From: Paraburkholderia kururiensis
GTDB lineage: Bacteria > Pseudomonadota > Gammaproteobacteria > Burkholderiales > Burkholderiaceae
Direction of reading: 5' to 3'
NCBI RefSeq assembly: GCF_034424375.1
Contig: NZ_CP139965.1
Location: forward strand, 3,844,001-3,908,000
Length of the DNA stretch: 64,000 nucleotides
This document shows, piece by piece, positions 1 to 10,289 of the stretch; within the stretch, counting starts at the first letter, position 1, and every line of letters begins with the position of its first letter. The translations under genes and the position numbers were made by a program. The notes under the pieces are model-generated. The model saw only the letters and a program-made list of their open reading frames with translations. It did no database searches and had not been told where the DNA came from.

Positions 1-132
1 TTCATTGCTGCTTCCTGGAGTTTCTGGATTAACTGCCGTGAATCAATTGTGGTGCCTGAGTTGCGGTGAATGAGCCGAGGTGAACGGCCTTGCCGGAACA
101 TCGACCGCGCGGCCCGCACCCTGAATGCGCAT
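1..132 (-). other. Intergenic stretch holding the likely start of the next leftward gene
   Basis: On the minus strand an AGGAAG ribosome-binding sequence (positions 16-11) lies five bases ahead of an ATG at positions 5-3, so a further leftward gene probably begins at the window edge. Only its first few bases are inside the window, so no product can be named. The rest of this stretch is the spacer after the hydroxylase stop codon at 133-135. I see no terminator in it, which would fit co-transcription. Confidence 0.35.
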
Positions 133-1305
133 TCACCCCAAGGCCGCCGTGACGAGCCAGCGCTTGACGAGCGGCTGCGAGCCCACCAGCGCCATGCCCG
201 TATTGCGCACCGCGCGCGCGATGCTGCCGGGCACGGAAAAGAGCCGCTGCAGCCCGTCCGTGGCGACCACCAGCGAGCGGATATCTTCGCGCCGGCCGCG
301 TTCGTAACGGCGCAGCAGCACCGTGTCGCCGAGGTCGCGGAACGCCTCTTTCTTCGCGATGACGTCGGCGAGCACGGCGACGTCGCGCAAACCGAGGTTC
401 ATGCCCTGGCCGCACAGCGGGTGAATCAGATGCGCCGCGTCACCCACCAGCGCCACGCGCGGCGCGATCAGCTTGTCCACGGTTTGCAGCGCGAGCGGAA
501 AGCCGCGCGCGGGCGTCACGCATTCCAGCGCGCCGGGGTGGCCGTGCGTGGCGCGCTCCACTTCGGCGGCGAGCTGCGCCGGCGTCAACCTCAGCAGCTC
601 GTTCGCGTGCTCCGTGCGCGCCGACCAGACGAGCGACACGTGCGGACCCGGCAACGGCAGCAGCGCAATGATCTCGCCGTCGCGGAACCACTGGTACGCC
701 GTCTCGCCATGCGGCCGCTCGGCGCGGAAATTCGCCACCACGCCGGTCTGGCGATAGTCGCGCCGCTCCACCTTCGAGCCGATCTGCGCACGCACCCACG
801 AGTGCGCGCCGTCCGCGCCCACCACGAGGTCCGCTTCGAGCACCTGGCCGTTCGCGAGCCCGATTGTGGCGGCGTCGGCCTTCACGTCGAGGCCTTGAGC
901 GCGCGTGTCGAGCCACGTGAGATTCGGCTGGAAACGCAGGGCGGCGTCCAGCGCGCGCTCGATCAGCGACGACTCCGCAATCCACGCCAGCTGCGGCACC
1001 GCGGCCTGGAAGGCGGAGAAATGCAGCTCCGCGTGAGCGTCGCCGTACACACGCATGTCGTAGACGGGCGAAACGCGCGCGAGGTCGATCGCCTGCCAGA
1101 CACGCAGCCGCTCGAGCAGCGCGTGAGAACTCGCCGAGAGCGCGTAGACGCGTGCGTCGAACGCTTCGTCGGCAGGCAGCGGCGCGCAGGGCTGCGCGAG
1201 CAGCGCGACACGCAGACCGCCCTGCGTGAGCGCGAGCGCCGCGGTCTTGCCGACCAGCCCGCCGCCAATCACGGCGACGTCAAATGTCTGAGGATGGGTA
1301 GTCAT
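133..1305 (-). CDS. UbiH/UbiF/COQ6-family FAD-dependent hydroxylase
   Basis: The 390-residue protein has the three hallmarks of the class A flavin monooxygenases that hydroxylate the ubiquinone ring: an N-terminal dinucleotide-binding GGGLVG (residues 14-19), a GADGAHS motif at 163-169 and a VALVGDAAH...HP motif at 284-296 that contacts the FAD ribityl chain and pyrophosphate. Family length is about 390-400, so it is complete. The likely role is a ring hydroxylation in ubiquinone biosynthesis at the membrane; which carbon is modified (UbiH, UbiF or UbiI type) cannot be told from sequence alone. The ATG at 1305 is preferred over a longer upstream reading because the flavin fold begins there. 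A TATAAT box on the minus strand (1317-1312) ends only six bases before this ATG. Confidence 0.88.
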   Translation of the reverse strand: MTTHPQTFDVAVIGGGLVGKTAALALTQGGLRVALLAQPCAPLPADEAFDARVYALSASSHALLERLRVWQAIDLARVSPVYDMRVYGDAHAELHFSAFQAAVPQLAWIAESSLIERALDAALRFQPNLTWLDTRAQGLDVKADAATIGLANGQVLEADLVVGADGAHSWVRAQIGSKVERRDYRQTGVVANFRAERPHGETAYQWFRDGEIIALLPLPGPHVSLVWSARTEHANELLRLTPAQLAAEVERATHGHPGALECVTPARGFPLALQTVDKLIAPRVALVGDAAHLIHPLCGQGMNLGLRDVAVLADVIAKKEAFRDLGDTVLLRRYERGRREDIRSLVVATDGLQRLFSVPGSIARAVRNTGMALVGSQPLVKRWLVTAALG

Positions 1306-1311
1306 CCGGGC

Positions 1312-1317
1312 ATTATA
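1312..1317 (-). promoter_or_regulatory. Candidate -10 box of the UbiH-type gene
   Basis: A perfect TATAAT reads on the minus strand, six bases ahead of the ATG at 1305. With normal spacing, transcription would begin on or next to the start codon, giving a leaderless or nearly leaderless message. I find no good -35 hexamer, so this is a candidate only. Confidence 0.35.
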
Positions 1318-1649
1318 GCTTTGGGGTGTGTCGCGGCCGCGCCGGGAAAGACGGGTAGCGCACCGATGGCGAGCCCGCGGATTCCAGCCGGCACGGGCCG
1401 CCGCGCGACACCGCGCCGCGGGCGCTTCGCTGCCCGATCCGCCGGGCGCACGTCCGCCGGCGGGACGGCAGGCGGAAGACCACCGGGACAGGGTTACAAT
1501 TACGGTTTTTGGTGACGGCCACGTCACCGCCTCCCGACGTGCCGCCCGCGGCGCGCCGCCCGGCACGGCGCACCCGCCCGGCCGACTGCGCGGCGCGAGA
1601 CCTACCCGCCGCCCGGCAAGCGCGTCACCACCTGATTGCAGAGAATTCC

Positions 1650-2744
1650 ATGAGCCTCAAATGCGGCATCGTCGGCTTGCCTAACGTCGGCAAGTCCACC
1701 CTGTTCAACGCGCTGACCAAGGCGGGCATCGCCGCGGAAAACTATCCGTTCTGCACCATCGAGCCGAACGTCGGCGTGGTGGAAGTACCGGATGCGCGGC
1801 TTCAGGCGCTCGCCGAAATCATCAAGCCCGAGCGCATCGTGCCGGCCGTGGTCGAGTTCGTGGACATCGCGGGCCTCGTGGCCGGCGCAAGCAAGGGCGA
1901 AGGCCTTGGCAACCAGTTCCTCGCCAACATCCGCGAAACGGATGCCATCACGCACGTCGTGCGCTGCTTCGAAGACGAGAACGTGATTCACGTGGCCGGC
2001 AAGGTCGACCCCGTCGCGGACATCGAAGTCATCAACACCGAACTCGCGCTGGCCGACCTCGGCACCGTGGAAAAGGCGCTCGCGCGCTATTCGAAGGCAG
2101 CGAAGTCGGGCAACGACAAGGAAGCCGTGAAGCTCGCCGCCGTGCTGGAAAAGGTGCGCGCGCAGCTGGATCAGGCGAAGCCCGTGCGCGGCCTCGACCT
2201 CTCCGACGACGAGCAGGCGCTCATCAAGCCGTTCTGCCTCATCACGGCCAAGCCGACGATGTACGTGGCCAACGTGAAGGAAGACGGCTTCGAGAACAAC
2301 GCGCACCTCGATGCCGTGCGCCGCTACGCCGAAACCGAGAAGGCACCGGTGGTCGCGGTCTGCGCCGCGATCGAAGCGGAAATCGCCGACCTCGCCGACG
2401 AAGACAAGGAAGTGTTCCTCGCCGACATGGGCATGGACGAGCCGGGCCTGAACCGCGTGATCCGCGCGGGCTTCAAGCTGCTGGGCCTGCAGACGTACTT
2501 CACGGCGGGCGTGAAGGAAGTGCGCGCGTGGACCATCCATATCGGCGACACGGCGCCCCAGGCCGCGGGCGTGATCCACACGGACTTCGAGCGCGGCTTC
2601 ATCCGCGCGCAGACCATCAGCTACGACGACTTCATCGCGTACAAGGGCGAACAGGGCGCGAAGGAAGCCGGCAAGATGCGCGCCGAAGGGAAGGAATATG
2701 TGGTGCACGACGGGGACGTGATGAACTTTTTGTTCAACGTCTGA
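1650..2744 (+). CDS. ychF: Redox-regulated ribosome-binding ATPase YchF (Obg family)
   Basis: At 364 residues this matches YchF in length. The G1 loop GLPNVGKST is at residues 9-17 and the G3 DIAG at 72-75. The family's altered G4 (NxxE type, seen as ANVKE near residue 207) makes the protein prefer ATP to GTP. A coiled region follows, and the C-terminal TGS domain contains FTAGVKEVRAWTI. YchF binds ribosomes and is implicated in stress and translation control. The ATG at 1650 is chosen because the open frame extends 141 bases upstream without conserved sequence. A hairpin terminator follows about 45 bases after the stop, so the gene is probably monocistronic. Confidence 0.97.
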   Translation: MSLKCGIVGLPNVGKSTLFNALTKAGIAAENYPFCTIEPNVGVVEVPDARLQALAEIIKPERIVPAVVEFVDIAGLVAGASKGEGLGNQFLANIRETDAITHVVRCFEDENVIHVAGKVDPVADIEVINTELALADLGTVEKALARYSKAAKSGNDKEAVKLAAVLEKVRAQLDQAKPVRGLDLSDDEQALIKPFCLITAKPTMYVANVKEDGFENNAHLDAVRRYAETEKAPVVAVCAAIEAEIADLADEDKEVFLADMGMDEPGLNRVIRAGFKLLGLQTYFTAGVKEVRAWTIHIGDTAPQAAGVIHTDFERGFIRAQTISYDDFIAYKGEQGAKEAGKMRAEGKEYVVHDGDVMNFLFNV

Positions 2745-2787
2745 CGTCGCGTCGTAGCGGTGGCTGCGAGCCCGCACCGTCGCAAAG

Positions 2788-2813
2788 AGCCGCGCCACTC
2801 GCGCGGCTTTTTT
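2788..2813 (+). terminator. Rho-independent terminator after ychF
   Basis: An 8-bp perfect stem, AGCCGCGC (2788-2795) and GCGCGGCT (2801-2808), closes a 5-base loop and runs into a T-rich tract. It lies about 45 bases after the ychF stop. Confidence 0.85.
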
Positions 2814-2915
2814 CTTTTGCAGGCGCGCGAGACTCATACAATCGGCGGAATTCGCCATGGGGCATCGGCGGCAGCACGATAGTCCGACCACATCGCGACA
2901 ACAAGCGAGAAGACC

Positions 2916-3239
2916 ATGACCCTGTTCCCGCTCGTCCGTCCGCGGCGCATGAAGCTGGGCGCGATATGCGCGGCGGGACTCACGGCCCTTGCCCTCGCGC
3001 TGCCTTGCGCGCCGGCCTTCGCGTTCCAGTCGTCGCCCGGCCAGCCCGACGAAAGCAACCTCGACAACCACCAGACCTACCGCAACCGCGACGGCGCCAC
3101 CGTCCATTCGCCGGCCCATTCGCTTTCGGGCAAGGTGCCCGAGGGCGCCACGGCGCGCTGCCGCGACGGCACCTACAGCTTCAGCCGACATCGCAGCGGC
3201 ACGTGCTCACGGCACGGCGGCGTGGCATCGTGGCTGTGA
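2916..3239 (+). CDS. DUF3761-family small secreted protein
   Basis: The 107-residue protein begins with a basic stretch and a hydrophobic segment (about residues 15-33, ending in APAFAF), which reads as a signal peptide. The mature part has the DUF3761 pattern: NRDGATVHSPAHS, then GATARCRDGTYSFS, then RSGTCSRHGGVASWL. Two cysteines in the mature region could form a disulfide. Function is unknown for the family. A second in-frame ATG at 2949 begins a more typical signal peptide (MKLGAICAAG) and may be the true start. The gene stands alone between ychF and ettA. Confidence 0.85.
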   Translation: MTLFPLVRPRRMKLGAICAAGLTALALALPCAPAFAFQSSPGQPDESNLDNHQTYRNRDGATVHSPAHSLSGKVPEGATARCRDGTYSFSRHRSGTCSRHGGVASWL

Positions 3240-3433
3240 ACGCGACGCCATAGCGCAAGCGCTAAGCCGCAGCCGCGCTGATCGACGCGACATGCATGTA
3301 GCCCGCGCGCGCGAGCCGGCACCCGCGCCGCGAGCCCTTACAATACCGGCTTCGGACCCACGCGCCGCGCCTGCGCGCCGCCGTTATCCGTCCCCATTCC
3401 TCGTTCCCTTTCCAGGTTCCAGACCACACTCAC

Positions 3434-5098
<1,665 letters not shown>

Positions 5099-5134
5099 TG
5101 GTCGCGGGCCGTTTCACGAGGCGGCCCACTGTTG

Positions 5135-5182
5135 AACGGCGCGGCGCACCTGTTTTTTGAACTGCGCGCCGCGCCGTTTTTC
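5135..5182 (+). terminator. Terminator after ettA
   Basis: A perfect 13-bp GC-rich stem (5135-5147 with 5166-5178) encloses an 18-base loop and continues into a short T run. It lies 36 bases after the ettA stop. Confidence 0.75.
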
Positions 5183-5399
5183 CTCTGCACCCCGCTGCGT
5201 TCCCGCAGCCGCTGGTCCCCTCCTCCGTTTTCGCGCCACGCTTCGCGACATCGCCTCGCGACCTCCCGCGTGCCTCGCCTCGCTCCACCATCCCACTATT
5301 TCGGCACCGCGCGGCCAGGTTGACAGCGTCGCGCCAGTGGCTCGACCATTTGTCCACAATACGATCTATAGATCCATATTATGGACACTCGGAGACGCT
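5183..5399 (+). promoter_or_regulatory. Promoter/operator region of the dioxygenase-MFS-SDR cluster
   Basis: This intergenic stretch contains a 10-bp perfect palindrome, ATCTATAGAT (5364-5373), inside a wider dyad with GTCCA (5352-5356) and TGGAC (5382-5386). The dyad lies just before the GGAG ribosome-binding site of the gene at 5400. Dyads of this kind are typical binding sites for IclR or GntR dimers, and an IclR gene closes the cluster. Binding is inferred. Confidence 0.45.
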
Positions 5400-5927
5400 A
5401 TGCCCGCCCCTGCCGCCGGCGCTGATGCGATGACGCCGTATCAGTTGCCGAACCCGCCCGAAGCGCTGCGCGAGATCGTCGTCGCGCCCGCCATTCCCGA
5501 AGACGAGCGCCTGTGGGTGCCGCAGGCCGACAACGTATGGTTCCGGCCGCTCTGCCTGAACGTTTCGGCCGGCTACTGGATGAACCTGCTGCGCGTGCGC
5601 AAGTCCGGCGTGCTGAGCCGGCATCGTCATCCGCAGGCGGTGCACGGCATGGTGCTCAAAGGCAAATGGCGCTACCTGGAACACGACTGGGTGGCCACCG
5701 AAGGCAGCTACGTCTTCGAGCCGCCCGGCGAGACCCACACGCTCTACGTGCCGGAAGACGTCGAAGAAATGATCACGTACTTCCAGGTGAACGGAGTGAT
5801 GTTCTACTGCGATCCGCACGGCAACTTCACCGGCTACGAGGACGTCTTCACGAAGCTCGACATGTGCCGCGCGCACTACGAGCGCGTGGGGCTCGGCGCG
5901 GGCTACGTCGACCAGTTCGTGAGGTAG
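5400..5927 (+). CDS. 2,4'-dihydroxyacetophenone dioxygenase-family cupin
   Basis: The 175-residue protein is a single cupin domain close in length to 2,4'-dihydroxyacetophenone dioxygenase (about 177). That iron enzyme cleaves the C-C bond of its hydroxyacetophenone substrate with O2. The metal-binding residues expected of the family are present: H75 and H77 in SRHRHPQ, E94 in RYLEHDW, and H113 in ETHTLYV. The start at 5400 is set by GGAG nine bases upstream; a longer reading from 5157 runs through the ettA terminator and is rejected. It is the first gene of a cluster with an MFS carrier, an SDR dehydrogenase and an IclR regulator, so a catabolic role is likely. The true substrate may differ from the family name. 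Confidence 0.85.
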   Translation: MPAPAAGADAMTPYQLPNPPEALREIVVAPAIPEDERLWVPQADNVWFRPLCLNVSAGYWMNLLRVRKSGVLSRHRHPQAVHGMVLKGKWRYLEHDWVATEGSYVFEPPGETHTLYVPEDVEEMITYFQVNGVMFYCDPHGNFTGYEDVFTKLDMCRAHYERVGLGAGYVDQFVR

Positions 5928-6032
5928 CCGCGCCTGCAACCACACCAACCATAGCGGCCGGATAAGGTCGCCGCATGTAGAAGCATTGCAGCCCTTCCAC
6001 CCACAGACTCGCAAGAGCGCAGGAGGAGACAC

Positions 6033-7334
6033 ATGCAGGTGAAGACACCGCGCCTTGGGCGCATCCAGCGGATTGCCGTGACGTTTCTCACGCTCGCGGG
6101 CATCGTCAACTATCTCGACCGCAGCACGCTCTCCATCGCGAATCACTCGGTGAGTGGAGAGCTTGGCCTCTCTGCGTCACAGATGGGCCTGCTGCTCTCG
6201 GCCTTCTCGTTTGCCTACGCGTTCTCGCAGTTGCCGGTGGGCGCGTTGCTCGATCGCTTCGGCGCGCGGCTCATGCTCGGGCTCGGCATGATGGTGTGGT
6301 CGGTTGCGCAGTTGTGCGGCGGTCTCGTGCAGACGTTGCAGCAGTTTCTTGTGGCGCGCATCGCGCTCGGCATCGGCGAAGCGCCGCAGTTTCCGGCCGG
6401 CGCCAAGGTGGTGAGCGAATGGTTCGCACTGCGTGAGCGCGGCCGGCCCACCGGCATTTTCACGACGTCGTCCACCATCGGGCCCGCGCTCGCACCGCCC
6501 ATCCTCACGGCGCTGCTGCTCGCGTTCGGCTGGCGCTGGATGTTCGTCGTGATGGGCGTGCTCGGCATCGCCGTCGCGCTGGGCTGGTACGTCGTCTATC
6601 GCAACCGCGGCGACGTGACGCTCGCCGAGGAAGAAGTCGTGCACCTCACCGAAGACGAGCCACACGCGCGTGCCGAGCTCCGCATGACCTTCGCCGAATG
6701 GCGCGGCCTGTTCGGCTCACCCACCACGTGGGGCATGATCTTCGGCTTCATGGGCGTGATCTACATGGTGTGGCTGTACCTCACCTGGCTGCCCGCGTAT
6801 CTGGAGCACGAACGGCATCTCTCGATTGCGAAGACCGGCTGGGTGGTCTCCATTCCGTATCTCTTCGGCACGCTCGGCATGCTCTCCAGCGGCTATGTGG
6901 CGGACGGGCTGATGGCGCGCGGCATGGCGCCCATCCGCAGCCGCAAGTGGCCCATCTGCACGGGCCTTATCTGCGCGGCCGTGTTCACCGTGCCCGCCGC
7001 GTTCACGCCGAACACGACGCTCGCCATCGTGTACCTCTCGCTTGCCATGTACTTCGTCAACATGGCGAGCGGCGGCGCCTGGGCGCTCGTGAGCGTGACG
7101 GCGCCGCGTCATCTGGCTGCGTCGCTCGGCAGCATCCAGAACTTCGGGGGCTATTTCGGCGGGTCGTTCGCGCCGTTCGTCACGGGCATCGTCGTCGACC
7201 GCACGCACTCGTTCGTCAACGCGTTCCTGATTAGCGCGGCCGTGTCGTTCGCCGCGGCGCTCGTCTACATGTTCGTGGTGCGCGCGCCCATTGCCGAGCG
7301 CAGCAGCGGCGAGGCTGCGATCGAACTTGCGTGA
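6033..7334 (+). CDS. MFS transporter, anion:cation symporter type
   Basis: This 433-residue protein has about 12 hydrophobic segments. The MFS loop 2-3 motif LLDRFGARL follows the NYLDRSTLSIA segment typical of the glucarate/hexuronate (ACS) group, and a LAAS-SIQNFGGYFGG stretch lies in the C-terminal half. It should move an organic acid across the inner membrane with protons. Its place between the cupin dioxygenase and the SDR gene suggests that it imports the substrate of that pathway. GGAGGAG immediately upstream supports the ATG at 6033. Confidence 0.9.
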   Translation: MQVKTPRLGRIQRIAVTFLTLAGIVNYLDRSTLSIANHSVSGELGLSASQMGLLLSAFSFAYAFSQLPVGALLDRFGARLMLGLGMMVWSVAQLCGGLVQTLQQFLVARIALGIGEAPQFPAGAKVVSEWFALRERGRPTGIFTTSSTIGPALAPPILTALLLAFGWRWMFVVMGVLGIAVALGWYVVYRNRGDVTLAEEEVVHLTEDEPHARAELRMTFAEWRGLFGSPTTWGMIFGFMGVIYMVWLYLTWLPAYLEHERHLSIAKTGWVVSIPYLFGTLGMLSSGYVADGLMARGMAPIRSRKWPICTGLICAAVFTVPAAFTPNTTLAIVYLSLAMYFVNMASGGAWALVSVTAPRHLAASLGSIQNFGGYFGGSFAPFVTGIVVDRTHSFVNAFLISAAVSFAAALVYMFVVRAPIAERSSGEAAIELA

Positions 7335-7415
7335 CACCGTGGGGCGGGCCGCTTTTTGTCCGCCTTTTCATCATCGTCTTTGCATGACAGACCACGCTTG
7401 CGGCTTCCATTCGAC

Positions 7416-8144
7416 ATGACCTTTCGACCCGACCTCTTCACCGGCAAAACGGCCGTCGTCACGGGCGGCACGCAGGGTATCGGCGCGGCCATCGCGCGCC
7501 AGTTCGCGGCGCTGGGCGCGCGCGTCATCGCGGCGGGGCTCTCGCCCACCGACGCCCAGCGCGAAGCACTCGGGCCTAGCATCGAGGTGACCGCAGCCGA
7601 CGTGCGCCTCGCGACCGATATCGAAGCGCTCTTCGCTCCACTCGATTCGCTGGACGTGCTCGTGAATTGCGCGGGCATGATCCGTCGCGGCGAAGAACAC
7701 GAACCCGAGGTGTTCGAGCAGGTAATCGACGTCAACCTCAACGGCACGCTGCGTGCGTGCGCCGCGGCACGTCCGCTGCTGGCGGCAAGCGGCGGCGCGA
7801 TCGTGAACACGGCGTCGATGCTGAGCTTCTTCGGCGGCGGACTCGTGCCGGCGTACAGCGCGAGCAAGGGCGGCGTCGCGCAGCTCACGAAGTCGCTCGC
7901 CATCGCTTATGCGAAAGACGGCATTCGCGTGAACGCCGTGGCGCCCGGCTGGATCGCGACGCCGCTCACCCAGGCACTCCAAGCCGACGACGCGCGCTCG
8001 CAGGCCATTCTCGATCGCACGCCGCTCGCGCGCTGGGGCGAGCCGGAAGACATCGCGCCCGTGGTCGCGTTCCTGTGCTCGCCGGCCGCCGCGTTCGTTA
8101 CGGGAACCGTGCTGCCCGTGGACGGCGGGTATCTCGTCTCGTGA
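7416..8144 (+). CDS. Short-chain dehydrogenase/reductase (SDR)
   Basis: The 242-residue classical SDR shows the NAD(P)-binding TGGTQGIG at 16-23 and NCAG at 84-87. The catalytic residues are S134, Y147 and K151 (motif YSASK), and the C-terminal GTVLPVDGGY segment is typical. The start at 7416 (MTFRPDLFTGKTAVVTGG) is preferred over one 60 bases upstream because the Rossmann fold begins there. Lying between the MFS and IclR genes, it probably oxidises an intermediate of the same catabolic route. The substrate is not predictable. Confidence 0.9.
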   Translation: MTFRPDLFTGKTAVVTGGTQGIGAAIARQFAALGARVIAAGLSPTDAQREALGPSIEVTAADVRLATDIEALFAPLDSLDVLVNCAGMIRRGEEHEPEVFEQVIDVNLNGTLRACAAARPLLAASGGAIVNTASMLSFFGGGLVPAYSASKGGVAQLTKSLAIAYAKDGIRVNAVAPGWIATPLTQALQADDARSQAILDRTPLARWGEPEDIAPVVAFLCSPAAAFVTGTVLPVDGGYLVS

Positions 8145-8221
8145 CGGGTGACGGGCATACGGCGACGGCGTGATACCGTTGCGTCCGTTTGTCTAACTCC
8201 CGCCACACCGCTCTCCCGACC

Positions 8222-9028
8222 ATGCCGAACCCCGCCGACGCCATCGAAGCCGCCCGCGCCACCGGCACCGCCGCCTTCTCGAAGTTCATGGCGATCCTGC
8301 AACTGATCGCAGACGCGAGCACGCCGCCCAGCATCGCGCAGCTAGCCGTGCAAAGCGGCTTTCCGCGGCCCACGGTGTATCGCATCGTCGGCGCGCTGAT
8401 CGCGGAAGGACTCGTTGCCGAGAGTCTGCGCGGCAGCACGTTGATTCCGGGCCCGCGTTTGATGACGCTCGCCAGCCGCAGCTGGGAGCGTTCGGATCTG
8501 CGCGTCGCGGCCGTCGATGTGCTCCAGCAACTGCGCGACGCCACCCAGGAAACCGTGCACCTCGCCGTGCGCAGCGGAACGGAAATGGTCTACATCGAGA
8601 AGCTCGAAAGCCCGCACGCGGTGCGGATGGCGTCGCGCATCGGCACACGCGTGACGCTCTATTCGAGTTCGGTGGGCAAGGCGTATCTCGCGGCCCTCGA
8701 TGCCGCCACGCGCGACGCGCTGCTGCGCACGCTCACGCTGGAGCGCTTCACACCCAATACGATCGTGGAGCCTGCCGCGCTCGCCGCGGAACTGGACGCC
8801 ACGCGCGAGCGCGGCTATGCCGAAGACCGCGAAGAAAACGAGGCACAGATTTTCTGCTACGGGTGCGCGATCATCGGCCCGGGCGGGTTGCCGGTGGGCA
8901 GCATCAGCGTGAGCATTCCCCTCTTTCGCAAGAGCGCGACGCCGCTCGAAACGTACGTGGCGCCCTTGAAATCGGCGTGCCGCGCCGTGAGCGAACGCAT
9001 CGCGCCGTTGCCGGCCGGCAGCTTCTGA
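8222..9028 (+). CDS. IclR-family transcriptional regulator
   Basis: The 268-residue protein has an N-terminal winged helix-turn-helix (PPSIAQLAVQSGFPRPTVYRIVGALIAEGLV, about residues 40-70). An IclR effector-binding domain follows, with VHLAVRSGTEMVYIEKLES, YSSSVGKAYLAAL and FCYGCAIIGPGGLPVGSISVSIPL. An alternative TTG start lies 33 bases upstream, but the ATG at 8222 is more usual. It closes the dioxygenase/MFS/SDR cluster and is the obvious candidate to bind the dyad at 5352-5386. Its effector is unknown. Confidence 0.93.
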   Translation: MPNPADAIEAARATGTAAFSKFMAILQLIADASTPPSIAQLAVQSGFPRPTVYRIVGALIAEGLVAESLRGSTLIPGPRLMTLASRSWERSDLRVAAVDVLQQLRDATQETVHLAVRSGTEMVYIEKLESPHAVRMASRIGTRVTLYSSSVGKAYLAALDAATRDALLRTLTLERFTPNTIVEPAALAAELDATRERGYAEDREENEAQIFCYGCAIIGPGGLPVGSISVSIPLFRKSATPLETYVAPLKSACRAVSERIAPLPAGSF

Positions 9029-9110
9029 GCGCGGGCGCGAATATTGCGCGTGGGCGCCATGCAAAGGCTCAGCGGCACAGCGCTCAACAAGCGACGAGGA
9101 TGACGAGGCA

Positions 9111-10244
9111 ATGGACACGGCCATGTCCCACAGCAAACGCATCGTGGCGATTGTCGCGGTCGCAGTCGTCGTGCTGCTGGCGGGGGCCGCCGTCGCGGTC
9201 CACATCGCCGAACGCGAAGTGAAAGAGCAGGTGGTGGCCGCGCTCGGCCCGCAAGGCAGCGCGGCGCGCATCGACGTGGGGCTCACCGCCATCACGCTCA
9301 CCGACCTGCGCTTCAAGGCGCCGGCCGGCTGGCCCGCACCCGACGCGCTGCGCGCCGCCCGCGTCACCATCGTTCCCGACCTGCGCGACCTGATGGCGCG
9401 ACGGCTTCACGTGCGCGAGATCACGGTGAGCGGCTTCGATCTCACGGTGCGCCGCGCCGCCAACGGTCGCATCGAACTGCTGCCGGGACTGCATCAGGCA
9501 CTGGCCAGCTCAGGTGACACCAAGCCGGCGAGCAACGACGAGGACACGCTGCCGCGCGAAAAGCGCATCGATCACGTCGCCTTCGAAGACGGCACGTTCG
9601 ATTTCTACGACGAGTCGGTGAGCCGCCCCGCGTGGCACATCGCCGTGACGAACGCACGCGCGGCTGTCGGGCCTCTGCACTTTCCGGCGCTGACCGAACC
9701 TTCGAACGTGAACGTGACGGGCGCCATTCGCGGCCCGTCGCACACGGGCACCCTCTCGTTCGCGGGCTGGATCGCGATTGCGAACCGCGACTCACAAACC
9801 ACGACGAAGCTCACGGGCGTCGATGTCGTGCGCTTCGCGCCGTATCTGCTGAAGAAAGTGGGCACCCAAACGCAAATCGCCGCCGGCACGCTGGACGCAT
9901 CCGTGGAAGCCTCCGTGCGCAATTACGCGTTGCGTGCGCCGGGCACGATCACGCTGCATCACCTCGAACTCGCGGACACCGGCGATCCGCTCGACACCTT
10001 CATGTCCATTCCCACCAAGGCCGCCGTGGCCGCGCTCAAGCGCCGCCACGACGACATCACGCTGCACTTCGTGCTGGCGGGCAATCTGCACGACCCGAAG
10101 TTCTCGCTCAACGAGAACCTCATGACGAAGATGGGCAGCGGCTTTGCGAGCGCCCTCGGCGTGAGCGTCGAGGGCGTGGCGAAAGGCGTGGGCGAAACGG
10201 CGAAGGGGCTGGGCGGCGCGCTGATGAATCTGCTCGGCCAGTGA
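9111..10244 (+). CDS. AsmA/DUF748-like membrane-anchored protein
   Basis: The 377-residue protein starts with one hydrophobic anchor (about residues 10-30) and is otherwise periplasmic. The repeated beta-strand pattern (AARIDVGLTAITLTDLRFKAP, RLHVREITVSGFDLTVRRAANGRIELLP, DHVAFEDGTFDFYD) is characteristic of AsmA/DUF748 proteins, which resemble the lipid-bridge families of the envelope. The C terminus is glycine-rich (GETAKGLGGALMNLLG). It is convergent with the HAD gene. A role in envelope lipid homeostasis is inferred from the family. Confidence 0.75.
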   Translation: MDTAMSHSKRIVAIVAVAVVVLLAGAAVAVHIAEREVKEQVVAALGPQGSAARIDVGLTAITLTDLRFKAPAGWPAPDALRAARVTIVPDLRDLMARRLHVREITVSGFDLTVRRAANGRIELLPGLHQALASSGDTKPASNDEDTLPREKRIDHVAFEDGTFDFYDESVSRPAWHIAVTNARAAVGPLHFPALTEPSNVNVTGAIRGPSHTGTLSFAGWIAIANRDSQTTTKLTGVDVVRFAPYLLKKVGTQTQIAAGTLDASVEASVRNYALRAPGTITLHHLELADTGDPLDTFMSIPTKAAVAALKRRHDDITLHFVLAGNLHDPKFSLNENLMTKMGSGFASALGVSVEGVAKGVGETAKGLGGALMNLLGQ

Positions 10245-10289
10245 TGCCGTGACGGCCCCGCCGTCGTGCGCGGCCGGCGCGAGTACGCC

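Noticed and set aside
70..1515. 481-codon rightward frame opposite the UbiH-type gene
   Set aside because: It is the GC-rich shadow of the hydroxylase: arginine/histidine-rich, no domain, and fully antisense to a well-conserved gene.
1602..3191. 529-codon leftward frame over ychF and the DUF3761 gene
   Set aside because: It is antisense to two recognisable genes and has the arginine/histidine-rich composition of shadow frames.
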